A stretch of DNA of 64,000 nt from JACCZX01 sp963807155 (GCA_963807155.1 CAWEAZ010000035.1:62001-126000), one strand, 5' to 3'. Shown: positions 45,251-55,837, counted from the first letter of the stretch. The notes: generated by a model from the sequence alone, not told the origin. Numbers and translations: made by a program.

Positions 45251-48089
45251 ATGCCCGACGAAAAACGAAAACCGGCTCCTGATCCGGCTACGCGCAAATA
45301 TCCGCTGAATTTGCCCGATACGCCGTTTCCAATGCGCGGCGACCTGGCGAAGCGCGAGCCGCACTGGATCGCAGAGTGGGACGAGCAGGATGTCTATGGG
45401 CAGATTCGCGCGGCCTCGGTCGGTCGGCCAAAGTGGATCCTGCATGACGGCCCACCCTATGCGAATAACGACATCCACATGGGGCAGGCGCTAAACAAGA
45501 CGCTGAAGGATTTCGTCGTCAAGAGCCGGCAGATGGGGGGCTTTGATGCCCAGTACGTTCCGGGCTGGGACTGCCACGGCATGCCGATCGAAATCCTGAT
45601 CGAAAAAAAATACGGCCGTAGCTTGCCAACGCGAGAGGTGCAGGCGCATTCGCGCGCGCACGCTGCTCGAACAAATCGAGCGCCAGAAAGAAGATTTCAA
45701 GCGGCTTGGCGTGCTGGGGCTTGTGGAATCGTCCCTACAGGACGATGGACTTCAAGAACGAAGCCGACGAGCTGCGTGCTCTGGCCAAGATCATGGCCAA
45801 GGGTTTTGTCTTCCGCGGTCTGAAGCCAGTTAACTGGTGTTTCGATTGCGGCTCGGCGCTCGCGGAAGCAGAGGTCGAGTATCAGGATAAGGTGGATCTT
45901 GCGATCGACGTCGCGTTTCCATTGCGCGATGACCAGCGCACGAAACTGGCGGCGGCATTCGGACTTTCGGCGTTGCCCGACAAGCCGGTTTCTGCGGTGA
46001 TCTGGACGACGACGCCCTGGACGATTCCCGCCAATCAGGCGCTGAACGTGCACCCCGATGCGAGTTACGACCTTATCGATACCGAACGCGGGCTGCTGGT
46101 GCTCGCCAGCGAACGGACAGCGTCTTGTCTTGCGACGTACAAGTTGACCGGAACCACGCTTGCGCAAGCTCCCGGCAAGAGTCTCGCGCTGCTTCGCTTT
46201 CGCCACCCATTTTACGAGCGCGACTCTCCCGTTTACCTGGGCGATTACGTGGCACTCGATACCGGCACCGGCATCGTCCATTCATCGCCCGCCTACGGTA
46301 TTGAAGACTTCGTGTCTTGCAAAGCGCACGGCATGACGGACGACGAGATCATCAATCCGGTGCAGGGTGACGGTGTGTTCGCGCAATCACTGCCTCTGTT
46401 CGGCGGAATGAAGATCTGGGATGCGAATCCGAAGATCGTTGACGTGATTCGGGAGCACGGCAATCTGCTGCACGTCGAGAAAATCACGCATAGCTATATG
46501 CATTGCTGGCGCCATCGGACGCCGATCATCTATCGCGCGACGTCGCAGTGGTTTGCCGGTATGGACGTCGTGCCAAACGAAGGCGGCGCAACCCTGCGGA
46601 CGTTGGCGCTCGCAGGCATCGAGGCAACTCAGTTTTATCCGCAATGGGGCAAAGCGCGGTTGCACGGAATGATTGCAAATCGCCCCGACTGGACGTTGTC
46701 GCGCCAACGGCAGTGGGGTGTGCCAATGGCGTTCTTCGTCCACAAGGAAACCGGCGCGCTGCACCCCCGCACGCAGGAACTGCTCGAAGAAGTGGCGCAG
46801 CGCATCGAACAGGGCGGTATCGAAGCTTGGCAGGATCTCGAGGTGCGTGACCTGCTGGGCGACGATGCAGACCAGTACGTGAAGAACCGCGACACGCTGG
46901 ACGTTTGGTTCGATTCTGGCGTCACTCACCAGACGGTGCTGCGCGGCTCACACGCGGCCGAATCGCACTTTCCTGCTGAGATGTACCTGGAGGGATCTGA
47001 CCAACACCGCGGTTGGTTTCATTCATCGCTGTTGACGTCTTGCATGCTCAACGGCGTACCGCCCTACAAGGCGTTGCTGACGCACGGATTCGTCGTCGAC
47101 GGCAACGGCCGCAAGATGAGCAAATCGCTCGGCAACGTGATCGTGCCGCAAAAGGTCGCCGACACATTGGGCGCGGAAATCATCCGCCTGTGGGTGGCAA
47201 GCACAGACTATTCGGGCGAGCTGACGCTTTCAGACGAGATTTTGAAAAGAGTCGTTGAAAGTTATCGCCGATTACGCAACACGCTCCGGTTCTTGTTGGC
47301 CAACGTCAGCGACTTCGATGTCGAGCGCGACATGCTGCCGGTCGCCGAGTGGCTCGAGATCGACCGGTACGCATTGGCGATGACGCGCGAGATGGCCGCG
47401 CGCACGCAAGCGGACTACGACCGTTATGAATACCATCCGATCGTCGCACGGTTGCAGACGTTCGCGTCCGAGGACCTTGGCGCGTTTTATTTGGACATCC
47501 TTAAGGACCGGCTGTACACCACGAAGCCGGATTCGAAGGAGCGTCGTTCCGCTCAATGCGCGCTGTACCTGATCACCGAAGCGCTGCTTAAGTTGATGGC
47601 GCCGCTGCTCTCGTTTACCGCCGAAGAAGCGTGGAAAGTCTTGAGGAAGAAAACTGGCGGCACGATTTTCACCGAAACGTTTACTGCTCTGCCCTCGTTG
47701 GCCGACGAGGCCGCATTGGTCGACAAATGGACTCGGATTCGCGCCGTACGGGCCGACGTGCAGAAAAGGCTCGAGCCGTTGCGGGAACGCGGCGAGATTG
47801 GCTCATCGTTACAGTCGGAAGTCGAGATTCGCGCGGACGCAGAGACCGCCGCCTTATTGCAAACACTGGCTGACGAACTCAAGTTCGTGTTGATCACCTC
47901 GGGCGCACGCTCAACGTCGGTTGCCGAGTCAAGCGATCAGCAAATCTTCGTGACGCCATCGTCGCACGCCAAGTGCGGCCGTTGCTGGCACTGGCGCGCA
48001 GATGTCGGCTGCGATGCGAACATCCGACGATCTGCGGACGATGTGTCAGTAATTTGTTCGGCGACGGCGAATCGAGGAGCTTCGCCTGA
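45251..48089 (+). CDS. ileS: Isoleucyl-tRNA synthetase (three frame breaks)
   Basis: IleRS type 1. The KMSKS loop 'GNGRKMSKSLGN', 'VWFDSGVTHQ', 'YLEGSDQHRGWFHSSLL' and editing-domain text ('TTTPWTIPANQAL') are all present. The C-terminal zinc finger has 'CGRCWHWRADVG' and, in another frame, 'TICGRCVSNLFG'. Frame breaks lie near 45655, 45715 and 48015; the third frame carries the missing IERQKEDFKRLGVLG segment. The stop overlaps lspA as TGATG. Oddity: the HIGH motif reads H-M-G-Q (residues 76-79), Gln codon at 45485-45487. Confidence 0.93.
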
Positions 48090-48590
48090 TGTCGTTCATC
48101 AAGCAGCCCACGTGGCCGCAGCGCATGCTGCCGTGGCTCGGGCTTGCGGTTGGCATCATTCTGATCGATCAGTTAACGAAGATCACGATCGAGCGGAGGT
48201 TCGAATTCGGCGAAGTTCTTCCGGTCACGAGCTTCTTTAACCTTGTTCTGACCTACAACAAGGGCGCTGCGTTTTCGTTTCTGGCCTCTGCAGTCAGGCT
48301 GGCAGGAGGGGTTCTTGATTGCGGTCGCGGTAGCGGCCTCGGCTTTTATTCTGTATCTGCTCGCGCGGCACGGTCACCAGCGGTTATTTGCGTTGGCGCT
48401 CGCGATGATCCTCGGTGGCGCGGTGGGCAATGTCATCGATCGCATCGCGTACGGCCACGTTATCGACTTTCTCGACTTTCATTGGGGCGGCTGGCACTGG
48501 CCGGCGTTCAATCTGGCCGATAGCGCGATCGTCGGCGGCGCTGCACTGTTGATCGTCGACGAACTGCGCCGCGTGCGACGGGCGAGGTAA
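48089..48590 (+). CDS. lspA: Prolipoprotein signal peptidase (frameshifted)
   Basis: Signal peptidase II, a four-helix inner-membrane aspartic protease. 'IILIDQLTKITIERRF', 'LVLTYNKGAAFSFL', and the catalytic Asp in 'GNVIDRIAYGHVIDFLDF' and 'FNLADSAI' are clear. The frame breaks near 48290; restoring it gives S-G-W-Q-E-G-F-L-I-A. Length is about 166 residues. It overlaps ileS (TGATG) and coaBC (TAATG), so all three are translationally coupled. Confidence 0.93.
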
Positions 48591-49783
48591 TGCAACTCGG
48601 CGGCAAACACCTCGTCGTCGGCATGACCGGCGGCATTGCGGCGTACAAAGTGTGCGAGCTGGTGCGCCGCCTGCAAGACGAAGGCGCAACCGTTCAGGTG
48701 GTCATGACGACGGGTGCGCAGCAATTCGTCACCGCAATCACCATGCAGGCGTTGAGCGGTCGGTCGGTCGAAACGGATCAGTGGAAAAGCTCGACCGGCA
48801 ACGCGATGCCGCACATCGAGCTGACGCGCAACGCCGATGCGGTCATCGTGGCGCCGGCAACGGCGGATTTTCTGGCCAAGCTGGCGCATGGGCTGGCGGA
48901 TGATCTGTTAACGACACTCGCCCTCGCGCGCGATCGATCGCGCACACCACTGCTCGTTGCTCCAGCGATGAATGTCGAGATGTGGGACAACCCGGCAACG
49001 CAACGAAACATCGATCAGTTACGCGCAGACGGCATCGTCATCTGCGGGCCCGCGAGTGGCGCGCAGGCGTGCGGTGAAACGGGCTTCGGCCGCATGCTCG
49101 AAGCGCACGAGCTATTGGACGACATCATTTCATTCTTTCAACCGAAGCTGCTGGCAGGTAAGAAAGTGCTGCTGACGGCGGGACCGACGTTCGAGCCCAT
49201 CGATCCGGTTCGGGGCGTCACCAATTTGTCGTCGGGCAAGACCGGATTCGCGATTGCTCGCGCCGCGCGCGACGCCGGCGCGCAGGTGACACTAGTCGCC
49301 GGGCCAACCGCACTCCCAACGCCGCGCGGAGTTCAGCGCATCGACGTGACGACGGCGCGCGAAATGATGGGTGCGGTAATGGACCAGCTTCCAACCGACG
49401 TGTTCATTTCCGTCGCTGCGGTGGCCGACTGGCATGTCAGCAATCAAAGCGCGAGCAAGATCAAGAAAAGCGCCAATGCAGCACCGCCGGCGTTGCAGTT
49501 CGCGGCTAATCCCGACATCCTCGCGACTGTGGCCGCGCTGCCGTCAGCGCCATACTGTGTCGGCTTCGCAGCCGAGAGTGATGACGTGATCGCCAATGCT
49601 CGCCGTAAGCTCGCCGGCAAGAAGGTACCGTTGATGGTGGCTAACCGCGCGCAGGATGTGTTTGGCACGGACCGCAGCGAGTTATCGCTAATCGATGTCA
49701 ATGGCATTACACCACTGCCGACTGCCGACAAAGTCACCCAGGCCCGACGATTGATTGCCGAAATCGCGGCGAGATTGAAATGA
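48590..49783 (+). CDS. coaBC: Bifunctional phosphopantothenoylcysteine decarboxylase/synthetase
   Basis: The protein has 397 residues and is intact. The N-terminal flavoprotein CoaC has 'GMTGGIAAYKVCELVR', the catalytic His in 'MPHIELTR', and 'PAMNVEMWDNPATQ'. The C-terminal CoaB has 'TAGPTFEPIDPVRGVTNLSSGKTG' and 'VGFAAE'. It turns 4-phosphopantothenate plus Cys into 4-phosphopantetheine for CoA. It sits upstream of dut as in many proteobacteria, but with one extra gene between. Confidence 0.95.
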   Translation: MQLGGKHLVVGMTGGIAAYKVCELVRRLQDEGATVQVVMTTGAQQFVTAITMQALSGRSVETDQWKSSTGNAMPHIELTRNADAVIVAPATADFLAKLAHGLADDLLTTLALARDRSRTPLLVAPAMNVEMWDNPATQRNIDQLRADGIVICGPASGAQACGETGFGRMLEAHELLDDIISFFQPKLLAGKKVLLTAGPTFEPIDPVRGVTNLSSGKTGFAIARAARDAGAQVTLVAGPTALPTPRGVQRIDVTTAREMMGAVMDQLPTDVFISVAAVADWHVSNQSASKIKKSANAAPPALQFAANPDILATVAALPSAPYCVGFAAESDDVIANARRKLAGKKVPLMVANRAQDVFGTDRSELSLIDVNGITPLPTADKVTQARRLIAEIAARLK

Positions 49784-49849
49784 CGGCCAACGCTCTGTGC
49801 GTTTGCTGCCTCGAGCGCATCACCACCTTGTCGCTATCGCGATACTGAG

Positions 49850-50317
49850 ATGATCGACACACACGAGCCGAAGGACGGCGACTTTATCGCCTACATTGAG
49901 CAGCTCCAAAAAGAGTCGGCCGCGCGTTTACTCGGCAGTACACAGCACCTGGTCACACAGATTGAGAACGCACCTCCAGGCGGCGTGAACAAATCCGAGC
50001 ACTTTTTCGCGGGCCGCAAGCCGGCCGATCTGCGCAGTGCCGCGCAACTGCAAGCCACCTTGGCGCAGGTCGTTGCCGTACCTTCGCTGGTGGGTTTGTT
50101 CGCCTCGATGCTGCCCATCTTGATCGGTGCGTTCCTTACGCTCTACTGGTTGGTCGCGGCGGCGAGCTTTGTGCCGCTGTTGATCGGCATCATGCTGATT
50201 GTTTGGGGCGTGCGGCTGTTTGAGCGCGCGAGGCGACGAATTTCGCAACAACCCAACAAGCAAACACAGGCACTGGTTACGAAAGTCTTCGCAGCGCCGT
50301 CAGTCAAAGCAAAGTAA
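49850..50317 (+). CDS. Uncharacterised two-helix membrane protein
   Basis: The protein has 155 residues; I do not recognise the family. Residues ~1-75 are soluble and charged. Two adjacent hydrophobic helices (about 80-100 'VPSLVGLFASMLPILIGAFLTL' split by a short turn, and 104-122 'FVPLLIGIMLIVWGV') form a hairpin. A basic tail (RARRRIS) follows, so the ends are probably cytoplasmic. The stop overlaps the dut start as TAATG, implying coupled translation. It stands in the coaBC-dut chain, where relatives usually have no gene. Confidence 0.75.
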   Translation: MIDTHEPKDGDFIAYIEQLQKESAARLLGSTQHLVTQIENAPPGGVNKSEHFFAGRKPADLRSAAQLQATLAQVVAVPSLVGLFASMLPILIGAFLTLYWLVAAASFVPLLIGIMLIVWGVRLFERARRRISQQPNKQTQALVTKVFAAPSVKAK

Positions 50318-50760
50318 TGCGCGTCGACGTCCGCATCCTCGATGCGCGACTGCGCGATCAGTTGCCTGCTTACGCCACCGCCGGCGCCGCCGGACTCGAT
50401 CTGCGCGCATGCGTCGACACTCCGGTGGTAATCGAGCCTGGCGCCACGCACCTAGTCAAGACAGGCCTGGCGATTCACATTGCCGATGCCGGCTACGCGG
50501 CGATGATCCTGCCGCGCTCGGGTCTCGGGCATAAGCACGGCATCGTGCTGGGCAACCTGGTCGGGCTTATCGACTCCGATTATCAGGGCGAGTTAATGGT
50601 GTCGACTTGGAACCGCGGTCGCGATCCTTTCACGTTGAATCCGCTCGAGCGGCTCGCGCAGTTGGTCATCGTGCCTGTCGTGCAGGCCAAGTTCAACGTG
50701 GTCGACGACTTCGCGGCCAGCGAACGCGGAGCCGGCGGCTTCGGCAGCACCGGGCGGTAA
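50317..50760 (+). CDS. dut: dUTP diphosphatase
   Basis: The protein has 147 residues and is intact. All five dUTPase motifs are visible: 'ATAGAAGLDLRAC', 'LPRSGLGHKHGIVLGN', 'GLIDSDYQGELMVSTWNRG', 'ERLAQLVIVPV' and the C-terminal 'ERGAGGFGSTGR'. It removes dUTP and supplies dUMP. Trimeric family. Confidence 0.96.
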   Translation: MRVDVRILDARLRDQLPAYATAGAAGLDLRACVDTPVVIEPGATHLVKTGLAIHIADAGYAAMILPRSGLGHKHGIVLGNLVGLIDSDYQGELMVSTWNRGRDPFTLNPLERLAQLVIVPVVQAKFNVVDDFAASERGAGGFGSTGR

Positions 50761-50780
50761 CTAGATCACCAAGGGCACTG

Positions 50781-52070
50781 TTACCCCAACATATCCGCCC
50801 AAATGGTCGTTGCCCAGCTTTGCGCGTATGCACCTTCGAGCGCCCACGACGCACGGTCCTGCGACGAGATGCCGCCAGCGCCGGCCACCGGCTCTAACAT
50901 TTTCTTTTCCGGCACCCAGCGATGCACGCTGTCGACATGCACGGCATTGCGATCGTCGACGAAGCTGTAGCAGGTATTGGCCATCGTCGGCGGAACGACC
51001 GTTCTGCCGTTAAGCAATTCAACGATCGCCGCGGCGGCAGCCTTGCCATGTTGGTTCGCCATATGACCGGACTTCGGCATCGCCGGCGCTGACAGCGTCG
51101 CGTCGCCGAGTACGTGCACATTCGGCACCTTGATCGATTCCATCGACATCCAGTTGACCTCGCACCAGCGATTATTCGCCGTGATCACGCCGGCGTCGCG
51201 CGCAATGTTCGCAGCGCGCTGCGGGGGGATGTAGTTGACGACGTCGCCGCGCACCTTGTCGCCGATTTCGGTAACGAGCGTCCCCGATTTCAGATCGATT
51301 TCGTTGACCGGTGAAGCGACGCGGTAGTCGACGATGCCCTTGTAGTCTTCACCGAACACGCGCGAGAACAGCGGCTTCTTGGACACGTAATCCGGATTGG
51401 CGTCGAGCACAATCAGCTTGCTCTTGGGCTTCGCTTGTTTCAGATACCACGAAATCTGACACGCGCGCTCGTACGGTCCCGGCGGGCATCGATAAGGCGC
51501 TAGTGGAATGCTCATCAAGACCACGCCGCCGTCCTTCATCTCGGTCAACTGACGGCGCAGCGCGACCGTCTGCGGCCCTGCCTTCCACGCGTGCAGTACC
51601 GACGCTTCTCCCGCAGCAGACCATCCCTGCAGTCGGTCGTACATGAATTCGACTCCTGGCGATACCACCAGCCGGTCGTACGGCAACGTCGCCCCCGAAG
51701 CGAGGCGCACTTGTTTCTTGTCGACGTCGACGGCGCTGACGGTATCGCGCATGCGTTTCACGCCGTACTTGTCCAGTCCCGAGTAGCCGACAGTCATGTC
51801 CGCCAATGTCTTGCTACCGCCGAGCACCAAATTCGACATCGGGCACGAGATAAAGGCCTCGTTGGGATCGACCAAGGTGACGTCGACGGCACCGTCGGAC
51901 CACAGGCGCAGATACTTGGCGGCTGTGGCACCCCCGTAGCCCGCGCCAACGACGACTACGCGACCCACACTCTTTTGACCCATCGTTGCACACGCCGACA
52001 GGCTTGATGCGAGCGCACCCGCCGAAAATGCTTTCAACGCATCGCGCCGCGTAAGTTTTTGCATGTTCAT
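50781..52070 (-). CDS. fccB: Flavocytochrome c sulfide dehydrogenase, flavin subunit
   Basis: The protein has 429 residues and is intact. A twin-arginine leader (MNMQKLTRRDALKAFSAG) fits export of a folded flavoprotein. 'RVVVVGAGYGGATAAKYLR' binds FAD. Cys76 in 'FISCPMSN' corresponds to the covalent FAD attachment Cys of FccB; Cys195 ('RCPPGPYER') and Cys367 ('ANTCYSF') match the redox disulfide pair. It oxidises sulfide in the periplasm and passes electrons to cytochrome c. AGGAGC precedes the ATG. The cytochrome gene is 9 nt upstream. Confidence 0.9.
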   Translation of the reverse strand: MNMQKLTRRDALKAFSAGALASSLSACATMGQKSVGRVVVVGAGYGGATAAKYLRLWSDGAVDVTLVDPNEAFISCPMSNLVLGGSKTLADMTVGYSGLDKYGVKRMRDTVSAVDVDKKQVRLASGATLPYDRLVVSPGVEFMYDRLQGWSAAGEASVLHAWKAGPQTVALRRQLTEMKDGGVVLMSIPLAPYRCPPGPYERACQISWYLKQAKPKSKLIVLDANPDYVSKKPLFSRVFGEDYKGIVDYRVASPVNEIDLKSGTLVTEIGDKVRGDVVNYIPPQRAANIARDAGVITANNRWCEVNWMSMESIKVPNVHVLGDATLSAPAMPKSGHMANQHGKAAAAAIVELLNGRTVVPPTMANTCYSFVDDRNAVHVDSVHRWVPEKKMLEPVAGAGGISSQDRASWALEGAYAQSWATTIWADMLG

Positions 52071-52079
52071 ATCTGCTCC

Positions 52080-52397
52080 TTAGCGTGCCGGCTTCTGCCG
52101 CGAAAAGAAATCCGCGATCGCCTCGATCTGCGGATCGGTGTAGCCCTTGGCCAGCTGATGCATGATCGTCGCGGGGCGTTTGCCGTCCCGGAATGCGCGC
52201 ATTTGTTCAATGATGTAGGTTTTTTGCTGACCTGCCAGATTCGGCATCGCGCCTTGCGCGTTGCCCAGCGTGCCGTGACAGTTCGCGCAATTCGAAGCGA
52301 GAAGCGCGGCCGACCTCATATCGGCGTCCGGCGTTGGCTGCGCGCTGGCCCAGATGGGCAGTGCGAGCAAACACGCCATCGTCATTTTTGTTTTCAT
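52080..52397 (-). CDS. Periplasmic cytochrome c, partner of FccB
   Basis: The protein has 105 residues. A Sec signal peptide (MKTKMTMACLLALPIWASA) precedes one CxxCH haem site in 'SNCANCHGT' and a likely Met ligand in 'TIMHQLAKGYT'. The 'QIEAIADFFSRQK' end is typical of class I cytochromes c. With a single haem it matches the monohaem FccA type. It is co-transcribed with fccB. GGAGATCC precedes the ATG. Confidence 0.88.
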   Translation of the reverse strand: MKTKMTMACLLALPIWASAQPTPDADMRSAALLASNCANCHGTLGNAQGAMPNLAGQQKTYIIEQMRAFRDGKRPATIMHQLAKGYTDPQIEAIADFFSRQKPAR

Positions 52398-52410
52398 GGA
52401 TCTCCTCGTG

Positions 52411-52441
52411 GAAAAGAAAATGGCCCGCAAAGCGGGCCATT
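52411..52441 (-). terminator. Rho-independent terminator after clpA
   Basis: On the minus strand: AATGGCCCGC-TTT-GCGGGCCATT followed by TTCTTTTCC. It lies between the clpA stop and the cytochrome start, so fccAB must have its own promoter within a short space or overlap with this structure. Confidence 0.8.
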
Positions 52442-52526
52442 GTGGGGACAATCCGAACGCGCCGTCAACCGACAGCTACGACGACATTGTGATCAGCTTA
52501 TTCTGCTCATCGCAACCTGCGCGTCA

Positions 52527-54834
52527 CTACTCCGAAAGCACCGGTTCGCCCTGCACGGGTTGCGGCGCATCGCCGTTGTCGCTCGGCGGGAAGTCGAGCT
52601 TGATCTCGCCTTTGTCGTCGACGTCGACATCGACCCGGCCGCCGGTCAACAGCTTGCCGAACAGCAGCTCGTCCGCCAAAGCGCGCCGGATCGTGTCCTG
52701 GATCAGTCGCGCCATCGGCCGCGCACCCATCACTGGGTCAAAACCTTTCTTGCCTAGATGCTTGCGCAGCGCGTCGGTGAAATGGATATCGACTTTCTTC
52801 TCGTGCAACTGATCCTCGAGCTGCATCAGGAACTTGTCGACCACGCGCAAGATGACCTCCTCGTTCAGCGCCTTGAACGAGATCACTGCATCGAGCCGGT
52901 TGCGGAACTCCGGGGTGAACATGCGCTTGATGTCGGCCATCTCGTCGCCGGATTCGCGGGCGTTTGAGAAGCCGATCGACGCCCGCTGCAGCAGCTCGGC
53001 GCCTGCGTTGGTGGTCATCACGATGATCACGTTGCGGAAATCGGCCTTTCGGCCATTGTTATCGGTCAACGTGCCGTGATCCATGACCTGCAGCAGGATG
53101 TTGAAGATATCCGGGTGTGCTTTTTCGATCTCGTCGAGCAGCAACACGGCGTGCGGTTTCTTGGAAATTGCTTCGGTCAGCAGGCCGCCTTGGTCAAATC
53201 CCACATAGCCCGGCGGCGCGCCGATAAGCCGGCTGACCGCATGCCGCTCCATGTATTCCGACATGTCGAATCGAATCAGCTCGATACCCAGCGTAAACGC
53301 CAGCTGCTTTGCGACCTCTGTCTTGCCGACGCCTGTCGGACCTGAGAACAGGAACGAGCCGATGGGCTTGTCGGGCTTGCCGAGCCCCGAGCGCGCCATC
53401 TTGATCGCAGCCGACAGCGCTTCGATCGCAGGATCCTGACCGAACACGACGTTTTTCAGGTTGCGATCGAGGTTCTTGAGCTGCGCGCGATCGTCGCTCG
53501 ACACCGTTTGCGGCGGGATGCGAGCAATTTTCGCGATGATCTCTTCGACCTCGGTCTTGCCAATGGTTTTCTTTTGCTTCGACTTCGGCAGGATGCGCTG
53601 CGCAGCACCCGCTTCGTCGATCACGTCAATCGCCTTGTCGGGCAGATGACGATCGTTGATGAACTTGGCCGAGAGCTCCGCCGCCGCGGCGATCGCGCTC
53701 GCCGTGTACTTGACGCCGTGATGCTCTTCGAAGCGTGACTTCAACCCTTTCAGGATCTCGATCGTCTGCTGGATCGTTGGCTCGATCACATCGATCTTCT
53801 GGAACCGGCGCGATAGCGCGTGATCCTTCTCGAAGATGCCCCGGTATTCGTTGTACGTCGTCGCGCCGATGCACTTCAGCTGCCCGCTGGCGAGCGCCGG
53901 CTTAAGCAAATTCGACGCGTCGAGCGTTCCACCCGACGCCGAGCCGGCGCCGATCAGCGTATGGATCTCGTCGATGAACAAAATGGCGTGCGCGTTGGCC
54001 TTCAACTGTTTCAGGACGGCCTTCAGCCGCTGCTCAAAATCACCGCGATACTTGGTGCCGGCGAGCAAGTGCGCCCATATCGAGCGAGTACACACTCGAC
54101 TTTTCGAGTATCTCCGGCACATCGCCTTTAAAGATGCGCCACGCCAACCCTTCGGCAATCGCGGTCTTGCCGACACCGGCCTCGCCGACCAGCAGCGGAT
54201 TGTTCTTGCGGCGGCGGCACAGAATCTGGATCACGCGCTCGACTTCGGGTTCGCGGCCGATCAGCGGATCGATCTTGCCTTCCTTGGCAAGCGCGTTCAG
54301 GTTTTGTGTGTATTGCTCGAGCGCCGACGGCTGATCCTTGCCATCGCCCTCGGCGGCTTCCTCGGCTCCGGGCTTCGCCTTTTCTTCGCCCTGCCCGGCT
54401 TTCGTGATGCCGTGTGAAATGAAGTTGACGACATCGAGCCGCGTTACGCCCTGCTGATGCAGGTAATACACGGCGTGCGAGTCTTTCTCGCCAAAAATGG
54501 CGACCAGCACATTGGCGCCAGTCACTTCCTTCTTGCCATTACTCGTGCTTTGCACATGCATGATCGCGCGCTGAATCACGCGCTGGAAACCGAGGGTCGG
54601 CTGCGTGTCGGCTTCCGAGTTTGGCGGCAGAATCGGCGTGTTGTCGGCGATGAAGTTCTGCAGATTCTTGCGCAGATCATCGATATTGCACGCGCAGGCG
54701 CGCAACACTTCCGCGGCCGATGGGTTATCGAGCAACGCTAATAACAGATGCTCGACGGTAATGAATTCGTGTCGCGCCTGTCGGGCCTCAACGAAGGCCA
54801 TGTGCAGACTGACTTCGAGTTCCTGGGCGATCAT
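52527..54834 (-). CDS. clpA: ATP-dependent Clp protease ATP-binding subunit ClpA (frameshifted)
   Basis: ClpA unfolds substrates for ClpP. N domain ('ITVEHLLLALLDNPSA'), first AAA+ with 'GEAGVGKTAIAEGLA' and 'ILFIDEIHTLIGAGSASGG', second AAA+ with 'GPTGVGKTEVAKQLA', 'LLDEIEKAHPDIFN'. The frame breaks near 54070 ('SLDMG' / 'ALLAGTKYRGDFEQ'). The restored length is ~769 residues. The ATG at 54834 overlaps the clpS stop as ATGA. The 'IGF' loop for ClpP is expected in 'RASIGFSN'-like text at the second domain. Confidence 0.94.
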
Positions 54835-55139
54835 GCTTCCTCCATCACGCACTGCAGCGGATGCTGATGCTGGCGTGAATAACTGCAGACTTGCTCGACC
54901 TTGGTCGCTGCGATATCGCGCGGATAGACGCCGCACACGCCGCGGCCTTCGTGATGAACCTTCAGCATGATCTGAGTTGCTTGCTCTCTCCCTTTGCCGA
55001 AGAACTTCTGCAGAACGCCGACCACGAATTCCATCGGTGTGTAGTCGTCGTTCAACAGAACCACTTGATAAATGGGCGGTGGCTTGACGCGAGAAGCTTG
55101 CTTCTCGACGACGGTGCCTTCGCCCAACCGCTCACTCAT
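54831..55139 (-). CDS. clpS: ATP-dependent Clp protease adaptor ClpS
   Basis: The protein has 102 residues: 'PPPIYQVVLLNDDYTPMEFVVGVLQKFF' (N-degron pocket), 'ATQIMLKVHHEGRGVCGVYPRDIAATKVEQV'. It brings N-end-rule substrates to ClpA. I chose MSERLGEG at 55139; an in-frame upstream start at 55199 is less likely as its text is not ClpS-like. Weak ribosome site. Confidence 0.94.
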   Translation of the reverse strand: MSERLGEGTVVEKQASRVKPPPIYQVVLLNDDYTPMEFVVGVLQKFFGKGREQATQIMLKVHHEGRGVCGVYPRDIAATKVEQVCSYSRQHQHPLQCVMEEA

Positions 55140-55622
55140 CTGGCCGCATTCTATGCAAATCGACCATCCAACACGGGATACAAATAGCGTACCAATCATA
55201 CGGTAAATCGGTACGCATCCCGCTTAATCAACCATGTACAAACCCCGAATTGGCGAGGGAAAACATGCGTGCTTTCGCAAACACCCTCGACACCGAATTA
55301 AGTGCGTTCTCTTTGCGGCTTCTTCAAGTTCGACTGCTCCTGTCTGTCTGCATTAACCAATTCATCTCGGTTTGCGATGACACTTTGAGACAAATAGTTC
55401 GCCCGACACGCCAAAACCATCCGTCAAACGTTGTGCGCAGCGCTATTGACCGCCGCCGGAATTACTCGAACAATCGCGGCGTCAGCGCCACGGCAGATTT
55501 GTTGCCCTGGCGCGACAGCACCAACGAGGTCGTTGAGTGAGGGTGGCAGGTGGGCGGACCGTAACGGCGCGCGAGCGCAGGAATCGGATGCCGCCTCGTC
55601 TTTGTCGTGGAGGGGTGAGGGA
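55140..55622. other. 483-nt divergent gap between clpS and cold-shock gene
   Basis: No credible gene. It must hold the clpS promoter (minus) and the promoter and leader of the cold-shock gene (plus). Cold-shock mRNAs often have long structured leaders, so part of 55300-55622 may be transcribed. A GGAGGGGTGAGG ribosome site stands just before 55623. Confidence 0.5.
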
Positions 55623-55826
55623 ATGTCGACTGGAACGGTTAAGTGGTTCAATGATGCCAAGGGCTTCGGCTTTATTACGCCGGACGATGGAGGTGAGGAC
55701 TTATTCGCTCACTTCTCGGCCATCAATATGAATGGCTTCAAGACACTCAAAGAAGGCCAGAAGGTAAATTTTGAAGTCGTGCAGGGCCCAAAAGGCAAGC
55801 AGGCGTCGAACATTACCGGCGGATAA
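55623..55826 (+). CDS. Cold-shock protein (CspA/CspD family)
   Basis: The protein has 67 residues, intact. MSTGTVKWFNDAKGFGFITP holds RNP1 'KGFGFI'; RNP2 'LFAHFS' follows ('VHF' is AHF here). An OB-fold RNA/DNA chaperone. Strong GGAGGGGTGAGG upstream; a terminator follows 12 nt after the stop. The subtype (CspA vs CspD) is not decided; position beside clpS-clpA is the usual place of cspD. Confidence 0.94.
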   Translation: MSTGTVKWFNDAKGFGFITPDDGGEDLFAHFSAINMNGFKTLKEGQKVNFEVVQGPKGKQASNITGG

Positions 55827-55837
55827 TCTTCCGCTGT

